From contig NZ_PVZN01000017.1 of NCBI RefSeq assembly GCF_003024385.1, positions 62,001-126,000 of the forward strand: DNA of 64,000 bases. Direction: 5' to 3'. Within the stretch, counting starts at the first letter, position 1. The number at the start of each line of letters is the position of its first letter. Position numbers and translations under genes: made by a program. The notes under the pieces were generated by a model that had not been told where the DNA came from, did no database searches, and saw only the letters and a program-made list of their open reading frames with translations. Below, one piece after another: positions 57,822-64,000 of this stretch. The DNA comes from Pseudomonas sp. BBP2017 (GTDB taxonomy: Bacteria > Pseudomonadota > Gammaproteobacteria > Pseudomonadales > Pseudomonadaceae).

Positions 57822-59394
57822 TTGCCGATTGACTCCATCGCTGCTGCGCGCGAACCCTCAGGCTGCGCCACAACGCCCCCACCATCAATACACTGACTCC
57901 CGCCCATGCCAGCGCCTGCTGGTTGCTCAAACCCTCACGCAACAGCTGCGGTGCGATGCCGGCGCCGACAATCAAGGCCAGCAAGGCGATCTCGGCCCGC
58001 GGCCCGCGTACCGGACGCAGCAGGTAGAGCACCGCCGGCAGCATCAACGCAGCGCTCGGGAAGCTGCGATAACGCGGATCGAACACCAGCGCCAGCATGC
58101 TGACCGCTGCGGCAAAGCCCGCCGCCAGCAACCACCAGCCCGCACGCGCCTCAAGCCAGGCAAAGACCCGCTCACGCCAGCCATCACGCTGCGCCAGCGC
58201 CAGGGCGCCATGCGCAAGAACGATCAGGTTCAATCCGCCCAGCAGCAGCGCCCAGATCCACTCGCCGGCAAAGCGGCTGTTGATCCGCACCAGCTCACCC
58301 CACAGGCCCAGGCTCGCCGCCCCCAGGGCCGCCAGCAGCGGCAACAGCAGGGCTGCGCGGGTGCCACGTACACGACCGGCGAGCAGCAGAGTGGCGGCAA
58401 ACAGCAAACCACAGGCCAGCAACCATTGTGGCCACAACACCAGGTTGCTGACCGGGCCTTCAAGAATGCCTTTGTCTTCACGGTCGGCGTCGTACAAGCC
58501 CCAGTAGCCGCCGACTGCGCCTTCACTGGCTCGCTTCCACGGCTGGTCGAATGCTTCGATCAGGTTGTAGCGCCAGCCATGCTGTTCGGCCATGGCGACA
58601 AAACCGCGAACGAAACGCGCTTCATTGACCCGGCTGGGCAGGGCGGTCTCACGCTGACGGCCTTCGCTGGGCCAGCCGGTTTCACCGATGACGATATCCT
58701 TGGGCGCAAAGCGCTTGCCGAACACCTGACGGATCTCGCCGACATGCACCAGGGCGTCGTCAATACTTTTGGGATCATCTTCCCAGTAAGGCAGCAGGTG
58801 AATGGTCAGGAAATCCACGGTCGGGGCGATTTCCGGGTGCTGCAGCCAGAACTCCCAGACGTCGGCGTAAGTCACCGGCACGCTGACCTGGCTTTTCACC
58901 TGGTTGATCAACGCCGCCAGTTGCGGGCCGGTGACTTCTTTGCGCAGCAAGGTTTCGTTGCCGACAATGACCGCCTTGACCACGTCGGGGTTGGCATTGG
59001 CCGAGGCGATCAGGGCCTTGACCTCTTTTTGTGTGTCCACCGGGTCGGCGTTGACCCAGGCGCCGAGCATGACTTTCAAACCATGCTTGCGCGCAAGCTG
59101 CGGGATCATCTCCAGCCCGGTCATCGAATAAGTCCGGATGCACTCGAAGCGCTGGGCCAGCAGGGCCAGGTCGGCGTCCATGCGCGCCGGGCGCAGCTGG
59201 AACGGCTGGTCGAACGGCGACTGGTCCTTGTCGAACGGCGTGTAGGACGCACATTGCAGTTTATGCGAGGCACTGGCCGCATCCGCCAGGACCACCGGCT
59301 TGCCCAGCCCGTACCACAGCCCTCCCAGCGCAAACAGGCCGAGCAGGCAGGCGAACAGATAGGGTAATAGCGGGAAGCGGGCAGTCGGGGACAT
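57814..59394 (-). CDS. Membrane-anchored GH17-type beta-1,3-glucanosyltransferase-like protein
   Basis: A 526-residue protein. A signal-anchor helix (about 8-30) is followed by a GH17 barrel (about 45-300) with AVIVGNETL carrying the acid/base Glu and VIGETGWPSEG carrying the nucleophile Glu. The C-terminal part (about 320-510) consists of about eight hydrophobic helices, which classical GH17 enzymes lack. Similar catalytic domains occur in NdvB, which makes cyclic beta-glucans in pseudomonads, so a role in periplasmic glucan synthesis is plausible. The start at 59394 gives the helix at the N-terminus. Confidence 0.85.
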   Translation of the reverse strand: MSPTARFPLLPYLFACLLGLFALGGLWYGLGKPVVLADAASASHKLQCASYTPFDKDQSPFDQPFQLRPARMDADLALLAQRFECIRTYSMTGLEMIPQLARKHGLKVMLGAWVNADPVDTQKEVKALIASANANPDVVKAVIVGNETLLRKEVTGPQLAALINQVKSQVSVPVTYADVWEFWLQHPEIAPTVDFLTIHLLPYWEDDPKSIDDALVHVGEIRQVFGKRFAPKDIVIGETGWPSEGRQRETALPSRVNEARFVRGFVAMAEQHGWRYNLIEAFDQPWKRASEGAVGGYWGLYDADREDKGILEGPVSNLVLWPQWLLACGLLFAATLLLAGRVRGTRAALLLPLLAALGAASLGLWGELVRINSRFAGEWIWALLLGGLNLIVLAHGALALAQRDGWRERVFAWLEARAGWWLLAAGFAAAVSMLALVFDPRYRSFPSAALMLPAVLYLLRPVRGPRAEIALLALIVGAGIAPQLLREGLSNQQALAWAGVSVLMVGALWRSLRVRAQQRWSQSAIS

Positions 59395-59618
59395 GGATCG
59401 GACCGTCGGGGAGCAAAGCCGCCAATAGTACCTGCAAATGACGCGGGCTAAAGCCTTGGCAGGCAAAGTTACCCGGGTTGGATGTTGCTTCATGTAACTG
59501 CACAGGTGGCTGGCGATGTGATGTCGCTTGTCGATGCCTGGAGGTCGTTGCCAGAGCAGGTCAGCGGGCATCAGCGGTTGATGATGCAGCTTCCGTGACG
59601 TGACGAGGGGAAGCTTTG

Positions 59619-60467
59619 ATGAAAATGCGACGACTCCTGGGGGTGGGCACCGCCCTGGCAATGGCCATCGGCGCTGCGCAAGCGATGGCCAAGGAAGTGA
59701 GCATCGGCTACGTCGATGGTTGGTCTGACAGTGTGGCGACCACCAACGTGGCGGCCGAAGTGATCAGGCAGAAGCTCGGCTACGACGTCAAACTGCAGGC
59801 CGTGGCCACCGGGATCATGTGGCAGGGGGTGGCGACCGGCAAGCTCGACGCGATGATGTCGGCCTGGTTGCCGGTGACCCACGGGGATTACTGGAGCAAG
59901 AACAAGGATAACGTGGTCGACTATGGACCGAACTTCAAGGACGCCAAGATCGGCCTGATCGTCCCTGAGTACGTCAAGGCCAGCTCCCTGGCCGATCTCA
60001 AGACCGACGACAGCTTCAAGCACAAGATCGTCGGAATCGACGCCGGCTCCGGGGTCATGCTCAAGACCGACCAGGCCATCAAAGACTACGACCTCAGCGG
60101 CTACAAACTCCAGGCCAGCTCCGGTGCGGCCATGACCGCAGAACTGGGCCGCGCCTATGCCAAGCAACAGTCCATTGCCGTGACCGGCTGGGTGCCGCAC
60201 TGGATGTTCGCCAAGTGGAAGCTCAAGTTCCTTGAAGACCCCAAAGGTGTGTACGGCGCTGCGGAAACCGTCAACAGCATCGGCAGCAAGGAGCTGGCGA
60301 GCAAGGCGCCAGAGGTGGCGGACTTTCTGAAGAAGTTCCAGTGGCAGTCCAAGGACGAAATCGGTGAGGTCATGCTGGCCATTCAAGAGGGTGCAAAACC
60401 CGAAGCCGCCGCCAAGGACTGGGTGGCCAAACACCCTGAACGCGTCGCCGAGTGGACCGCCAAGTAA
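59619..60467 (+). CDS. Glycine betaine/choline-type ABC substrate-binding protein
   Basis: A 282-residue periplasmic protein of the OpuAC/ProX fold. The signal peptide ends AQAMA. IGYVDGWSDSVATTNVAAEVI and MSAWLPVTHGDYWSK contain the Trp/Tyr residues expected for an aromatic cage around a quaternary amine. ATG 59619 follows GAGGGG. No permease or ATPase gene is adjacent, so it is probably one of the pseudomonad orphan binding proteins that feed a shared choline/betaine/carnitine transporter. A terminator follows. Confidence 0.86.
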   Translation: MKMRRLLGVGTALAMAIGAAQAMAKEVSIGYVDGWSDSVATTNVAAEVIRQKLGYDVKLQAVATGIMWQGVATGKLDAMMSAWLPVTHGDYWSKNKDNVVDYGPNFKDAKIGLIVPEYVKASSLADLKTDDSFKHKIVGIDAGSGVMLKTDQAIKDYDLSGYKLQASSGAAMTAELGRAYAKQQSIAVTGWVPHWMFAKWKLKFLEDPKGVYGAAETVNSIGSKELASKAPEVADFLKKFQWQSKDEIGEVMLAIQEGAKPEAAAKDWVAKHPERVAEWTAK

Positions 60468-60496
60468 CAGCCTGAAGCTCTATCTGGCACCTTCCA

Positions 60497-60528
60497 GGGC
60501 CGCCGCACCAGAAACGGTGCTGCGGCCC
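60497..60528 (+). terminator. Hairpin after the betaine-binding-protein gene
   Basis: GGGCCGC-CGCACC pairs with GGTGC-TGCGGCCC around AGAAAC, giving about twelve pairs with one bulge, followed by TTGTCGTTTC. It lies 30 bp after the stop codon. Confidence 0.8.
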
Positions 60529-60651
60529 TTGTCGTTTCTGGCTGTTACCGATGCGGTAAAACAGTTTTGCATCTAAGACTAAGGTCGTCTGGAGTGCGTC
60601 CAAAGGCAGCATAAAGTGGAGCGGGTACTACCTAATCTGTGCTGCGAGGAC

Positions 60652-60659
60652 AAAAACAA
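60652..60659 (+). promoter_or_regulatory. Crc/Hfq-type CA motif at the yjcH start codon
   Basis: AAAAACAA fits AANAANAA and sits between the GAGGA ribosome-binding site and the ATG, whose A it includes. This is where Hfq and Crc block translation of catabolic mRNAs in pseudomonads. Because yjcH and actP overlap, repression would reach both. Confidence 0.62.
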
Positions 60660-60970
60660 TGAACGACAGCATTTATCTCTCGATACAAAACAGCCCGCGG
60701 TTCAAGGAGCTGGTGTCAAAACGCGAACGTTTCGCCTGGATTCTCTCGGCGATCATGCTCGGTCTCTACTCCGCTTTCATCCTGTTGATCGCCTATGGCC
60801 CGCATGTATTGGGTGCCAAGCTCAGCCCTGACTCGTCGATCACCTGGGGGATTCCCCTCGGTGTCGGTCTGATCCTTTCGGCTTTCGTGCTGACTGCGAT
60901 CTATGTGCGTCGCGCCAACGGTGAGTTCGACGAGATGAACAAAGCGATTCTCAAGGAGGCACAGCAATGA
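60659..60970 (+). CDS. yjcH: DUF485 inner-membrane protein YjcH
   Basis: A 103-residue protein with two hydrophobic helices (about 24-46 and 62-84) and basic N- and acidic C-termini. SPRFKELVSKRERFAW and RRANGEFDEMNKAILKEAQQ are typical DUF485 ends. YjcH always travels with the acetate permease ActP, whose start overlaps the yjcH stop by 4 bp here. It is thought to assist the permease. GAGGA and a CA motif precede the start, which suggests catabolite repression. Confidence 0.95.
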   Translation: MNDSIYLSIQNSPRFKELVSKRERFAWILSAIMLGLYSAFILLIAYGPHVLGAKLSPDSSITWGIPLGVGLILSAFVLTAIYVRRANGEFDEMNKAILKEAQQ

Positions 60971-62625
60971 TCCGGCGACTTCTGGCATCCCTGGCCCTGG
61001 GCGTTTTCGCACCTGCCGTGTGGGCCGCCGACGCCCTCACCGGCGAGGTGCATAAACAACCATTGAACGTCTCGGCGATCCTCATGTTCGTCGCCTTCGT
61101 CGGTGCCACCCTGTGCATCACCTACTGGGCGTCCAAACGTAACAACTCCGCCTCCGACTACTATGCCGCCGGCGGGCGTATCACCGGTTTCCAGAACGGT
61201 CTGGCGATCGCTGGTGACTACATGTCGGCAGCTTCCTTCCTGGGTATTTCCGCCCTGGTGTTCACCTCTGGCTACGATGGCCTGATCTACTCGATCGGCT
61301 TTCTGGTCGGCTGGCCGATCATTCTCTTCCTGATCGCCGAACGCCTGCGCAACCTGGGTAAATACACCTTTGCCGACGTGGCCTCGTACCGCCTCGGGCA
61401 GAAAGAAATCCGCACCCTGTCGGCCTCCGGCTCGCTGGTGGTGGTGGCGTTCTACCTGATCGCGCAAATGGTCGGTGCCGGCAAGCTGATCCAGCTGCTG
61501 TTCGGCCTGGACTACCACGTCGCGGTGATCCTGGTGGGTATCCTGATGTGCATGTACGTGCTGTTCGGCGGCATGCTGGCGACCACCTGGGTACAGATCA
61601 TCAAGGCCGTGCTGCTGCTGTCCGGTGCCAGCTTCATGGCGCTGATGGTGATGAAGCACGTCAACTTCGACTTCAACGCACTGTTCTCCCAAGCCATCGA
61701 TGTTCACCCTAAAGCTGAAGCGATCATGCGCCCGGGCGGTCTGGTCAAAGATCCGATTTCCGCCTTCTCTCTGGGCCTGGCGCTGATGTTCGGTACCGCT
61801 GGCCTGCCGCACATCCTGATGCGCTTCTTCACCGTCAGCGATGCCAAAGAAGCCCGCAAGAGCGTGCTGTATGCCACCGGTTTCATCGGCTACTTCTACA
61901 TCCTGACCTTCATCATCGGCTTCGGTGCGATCCTGCTGGTCAGCACCAACCCCGACTTCAAGGATGCTGCTGGCGCCCTGATCGGTGGCAACAACATGGC
62001 TGCGGTGCACCTGGCTAACGCCGTCGGTGGCAGCGTGTTCCTCGGCTTCATCTCGGCGGTAGCCTTCGCGACCATCCTGGCGGTAGTGGCAGGTCTGACC
62101 CTGGCCGGTGCTTCGGCGGTGTCCCACGACCTGTATGCCAGCGTGATCAAGAAAGGCAAGGCCAACGAGAAGGATGAAATCCGCGTCTCGAAAATCACCA
62201 CCATCGCCCTGGCGGTACTGGCGATCGGTCTGGGTATTCTGTTCGAAAGCCAGAACATCGCCTTCATGGTCGGCCTGGCGTTCTCGATTGCCGCCAGTTG
62301 CAACTTCCCGGTACTGCTGCTCTCGATGTACTGGAAAAAGCTGACCACCCGTGGCGCCATGATTGGCGGCTGGATGGGCCTGGTCAGTGCCGTGGCGCTG
62401 ATGGTTCTCGGCCCGACCATCTGGGTACAGATCCTCGGTCACGAGAAAGCGATCTACCCGTACGAGTACCCGGCGCTGTTCTCGATGCTCATTGCCTTCG
62501 TAGGGATCTGGTTCTTCTCGATCACTGACAAGTCCAAGGCGGCTGACAAAGAACGTGCGCTGTTCTTCCCGCAGTTCGTTCGCTCGCAGACTGGCCTGGG
62601 TGCCAGCGGTGCAGTCTCGCACTAA
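60967..62625 (+). CDS. actP: Cation/acetate symporter ActP
   Basis: A 552-residue sodium:solute symporter family permease with about 13 helices that imports acetate and other short-chain carboxylates. Residues 1-19 may be a cleaved signal (VWAAD). YYAAGGRITGFQNGLAIAGDYMSAASFLGI is the conserved first core region and KSVLYATGFIGYFYIL a later helix. The N-terminal VHKQPLNVSAILMF is usual. It is translated together with yjcH and followed by a terminator. The transport domain resembles that of the sensor kinase at 8851-12324, which in related species controls this operon. Confidence 0.96.
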   Translation: MIRRLLASLALGVFAPAVWAADALTGEVHKQPLNVSAILMFVAFVGATLCITYWASKRNNSASDYYAAGGRITGFQNGLAIAGDYMSAASFLGISALVFTSGYDGLIYSIGFLVGWPIILFLIAERLRNLGKYTFADVASYRLGQKEIRTLSASGSLVVVAFYLIAQMVGAGKLIQLLFGLDYHVAVILVGILMCMYVLFGGMLATTWVQIIKAVLLLSGASFMALMVMKHVNFDFNALFSQAIDVHPKAEAIMRPGGLVKDPISAFSLGLALMFGTAGLPHILMRFFTVSDAKEARKSVLYATGFIGYFYILTFIIGFGAILLVSTNPDFKDAAGALIGGNNMAAVHLANAVGGSVFLGFISAVAFATILAVVAGLTLAGASAVSHDLYASVIKKGKANEKDEIRVSKITTIALAVLAIGLGILFESQNIAFMVGLAFSIAASCNFPVLLLSMYWKKLTTRGAMIGGWMGLVSAVALMVLGPTIWVQILGHEKAIYPYEYPALFSMLIAFVGIWFFSITDKSKAADKERALFFPQFVRSQTGLGASGAVSH

Positions 62626-62628
62626 AGC

Positions 62629-62653
62629 GAAAGGCAGCCTCTGGCTGCCTTTC
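62629..62653 (+). terminator. Hairpin after actP
   Basis: AAAGGCAGCC and GGCTGCCTTT form a perfect 10-bp stem with a three-base TCT loop five bases after the stop codon. The flanking A- and T-runs are short, so it is a moderate terminator. Confidence 0.78.
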
Positions 62654-62666
62654 TAGCGGCAAGCTT

Positions 62667-62735
62667 AAAGCTACAAGCCGCAAGTTGGAGCAGTGCGCGT
62701 ACTGCTTTGGCTTGCGGCTTGCGGCTTGTAGCTTT
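62667..62735. repeat. Inverted repeat, AAGCTACAAGCCGCAAG type
   Basis: AAAGCTACAAGCCGCAAG (62667-62684) is inverted exactly at 62718-62735. The right arm carries an additional CTTGCGG copy, and TTGTAGC recurs just after it. This belongs to a family of intergenic repeats I have seen in pseudomonads that differs from the REP type. Confidence 0.75.
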
Positions 62736-62855
62736 TTGCTTGTAGCTATGCTCAGTGTTTGCCCGGGCCATTCAGGATCCTGATAGCGCGTGGGTACGGT
62801 GCCTGCCTTCGCTACACTGGCGATAACTTTCCAGAACCGTACAAGGCATCCGTCT

Positions 62856-63671
62856 ATGCAAAACCGCATGATGATTACTGGCGCAGGCTCCGGGCTCGGC
62901 CGTGAGATCGCGCTGCGCTGGGCCCGCGAGGGCTGGCGTCTGGCCCTGGCCGATGTCAACGAGGCCGGCCTGCATGACACCCTGGCCCTGGTGCGCGAGG
63001 CGGGTGGCGAAGGCTTCGTGCAGCGTTGCGACGTGCGCGACTACAGCCAGCTGACGGCCTTGGCCCAGGCTTGCGAGGAGAAGTTTGGCGGCATCGATGT
63101 AATCGTCAACAATGCCGGTGTGGCCTCTGGCGGCTTCTTTGGCGAATTGTCGCTGGAAGACTGGGAGTGGCAGCTGTCGATCAACCTGATGGGCGTGGTC
63201 AAGGGTTGCAAGGCGTTCTTGCCGATGCTTGAACGCAGCAAAGGTCGGATCATCAACATCGCTTCGATGGCGGCCTTGATGCAGGGGCCGGCGATGAGCA
63301 ATTACAACGTTGCCAAGGCGGGCGTCCTGGCCCTTTCGGAAAGCCTGTTGGTCGAATTGCGCCAACAGCAAGTGGCGGTGCATGTGGTGTGCCCGTCGTT
63401 CTTCCAGACCAATCTGCTGGACTCGTTCCGTGGCCCGACCCCGGCGATGAAAGCCCAGGTCGGCAAGCTTCTGGAAAGCTCGCCGATCAGTGCTGCCGAT
63501 ATTGCCGGCTATATCTACCAACAGGTCGCAGACGGTCAGTTCCTGATCCTGCCTCATGAGCAGGGACGTGAGGCCTGGCAGCTCAAGCAACGCAACCCGC
63601 AGCTGATCTACGACGAGATGGCCAGCATGGCTGAGAAAATGCGTGCCAAGGCTAAACCGGGGCAGGGTTAA
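62856..63671 (+). CDS. Short-chain dehydrogenase/reductase
   Basis: A 271-residue NAD(P)-dependent oxidoreductase. TGAGSGLGREIALRW is the glycine-rich cofactor site, and ADVNE after strand 2 suggests NAD(H) preference. VNNAGVASGG is the NNAG motif, and the catalytic Ser and Tyr-Lys lie in INIASMAA and YNVAKAG. It is slightly longer than the classical 250 owing to a C-terminal extension (EMASMAEKMRAKAKPGQG). The start at 62856 (MQNRMMITGAGSG) fits the family. Substrate unknown. No operon partner. Confidence 0.88.
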   Translation: MQNRMMITGAGSGLGREIALRWAREGWRLALADVNEAGLHDTLALVREAGGEGFVQRCDVRDYSQLTALAQACEEKFGGIDVIVNNAGVASGGFFGELSLEDWEWQLSINLMGVVKGCKAFLPMLERSKGRIINIASMAALMQGPAMSNYNVAKAGVLALSESLLVELRQQQVAVHVVCPSFFQTNLLDSFRGPTPAMKAQVGKLLESSPISAADIAGYIYQQVADGQFLILPHEQGREAWQLKQRNPQLIYDEMASMAEKMRAKAKPGQG

Positions 63672-63727
63672 GCGGCTTTGCAGATCCGCTATCCTAGGCC
63701 CCTTTCAACCGGAGCGGGCTCCCTGGC

Positions 63728-64000
63728 GTGATCAATTACTTGTGGTTTTTTCTTGCGGCGGTCTTCGAGATCGCCGGTTGCTATGCCTTTTACATGTGGC
63801 TACGGCTAGGCAAGAGCGGCTGGTGGATTGCCCCGGCACTGCTCAGCTTGACCCTGTTCGCGCTGATCCTGACCCGCGTCGAGGCCGCTTACGCCGGGCG
63901 CGCCTATGCCGCCTATGGCGGCATCTACATCGTTACCTCGTTACTGTGGCTGGCACTGATCGAGCGGGCGCGGCCGCTGGGCAGCGACTGGATCGGTGCG
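63728..64000 (+). CDS. YnfA-family (UPF0060) membrane protein, 3' end outside window
   Basis: Translation probably starts at GTG 63728, with GGAG about 16 bp upstream, a weak match. The first 91 residues of about 110 are visible: three hydrophobic helices and the start of the fourth, with FFLAAVFEIAGCYAFYMWLR containing the conserved Glu of helix 1, and RVEAAYAGRAYAAYGGIYI in the third loop/helix. YnfA proteins look like four-helix small multidrug transporters. It is the second SMR-like gene in the window after sugE. The stop codon is not in the window. Confidence 0.85.
   Translation, partial: MINYLWFFLAAVFEIAGCYAFYMWLRLGKSGWWIAPALLSLTLFALILTRVEAAYAGRAYAAYGGIYIVTSLLWLALIERARPLGSDWIGA

Noticed and set aside
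60901..62622. A 573-codon antisense frame across actP, very rich in His, Gln, Glu and Gly
   Set aside because: Reverse complement of membrane-helix codons produces just this composition; actP is clearly the real gene.

Overview
The window is a dense, GC-rich stretch of a Pseudomonas chromosome, most likely of the P. putida group. The evidence is the gene content and order (RdgC, HscC, nitrate/nitrite assimilation, Prc, MinCDE, LpxL-like, MlaA, YjcH-ActP), the REP palindromes of the form ATCGCGGGGCAAGCCCGCTCC, and Pseudomonas-type regulatory signals. I see no prophage, insertion sequence, CRISPR array or rRNA operon. Almost everything reads as core genome, so the interest lies in regulatory RNA, operators and a few unusual gene neighbourhoods.

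Layout. 1-7 kb: the end of a GH5 glycoside hydrolase, a MarR-MFS unit with two GGGTATATA-type operators, a periplasmic glutathione peroxidase, a FadL-type porin, two small unknown genes and a 956-bp gene-free stretch with DnaA-box-like sites. 7-14 kb: Sel1-repeat protein, RmuC, a very large transporter-linked hybrid histidine kinase (MxtR/CrbS type) and an MdtH-like MFS protein. 14-19 kb: TDT-family transporter, MFS-PlsC fusion, SugE/Gdx under a guanidine-II riboswitch, RdgC, and tRNA-Val and tRNA-Asp. 19-24 kb: an Hsp70 of the HscC type convergent with a large J-like/DUF805 membrane protein and a DUF1266 protein. 24-31 kb: assimilatory nitrate reductase fused to a CysJ-like flavoprotein, then nirBD. 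Both units have a -24/-12 promoter and an ANTAR-type antitermination leader.

31-39 kb: PcaQ-like LysR regulator, FKBP lipoprotein, DUF1232 protein behind a perfect pair of inverted DnaA boxes, an HTH gene with an overlapping unknown partner and a two-palindrome operator, an EAL-CBS-GGDEF protein and the Prc protease. 39-46 kb: quinone oxidoreductase, then an operon for an ABC importer, an alkaline-phosphatase-superfamily hydrolase and a HAD phosphatase, divergent from a PhnR-like GntR regulator; this looks like uptake and breakdown of an organophosphorus compound. 46-53 kb: MscS channel, aminopeptidase ApeB, RluA-type pseudouridine synthase and minCDE. 53-60 kb: envelope genes (LpxL-like acyltransferase, patatin, MlaA-like, alpha/beta hydrolase lipoprotein, GH17 membrane protein). 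60-64 kb: betaine-type binding protein, yjcH-actP acetate uptake, an SDR and the start of a YnfA-family protein.

How genes connect: the nitrate and nitrite steps are physically adjacent and share the same two-layer control (sigma-54 promoter plus NasT-type leader). The acetate-type sensor kinase and the acetate permease operon lie 48 kb apart in the same window. Two transport genes carry Crc/Hfq-type CA motifs overlapping their start codons. Start codons were chosen by ribosome-binding sites, overlaps and family lengths; no database search was possible.
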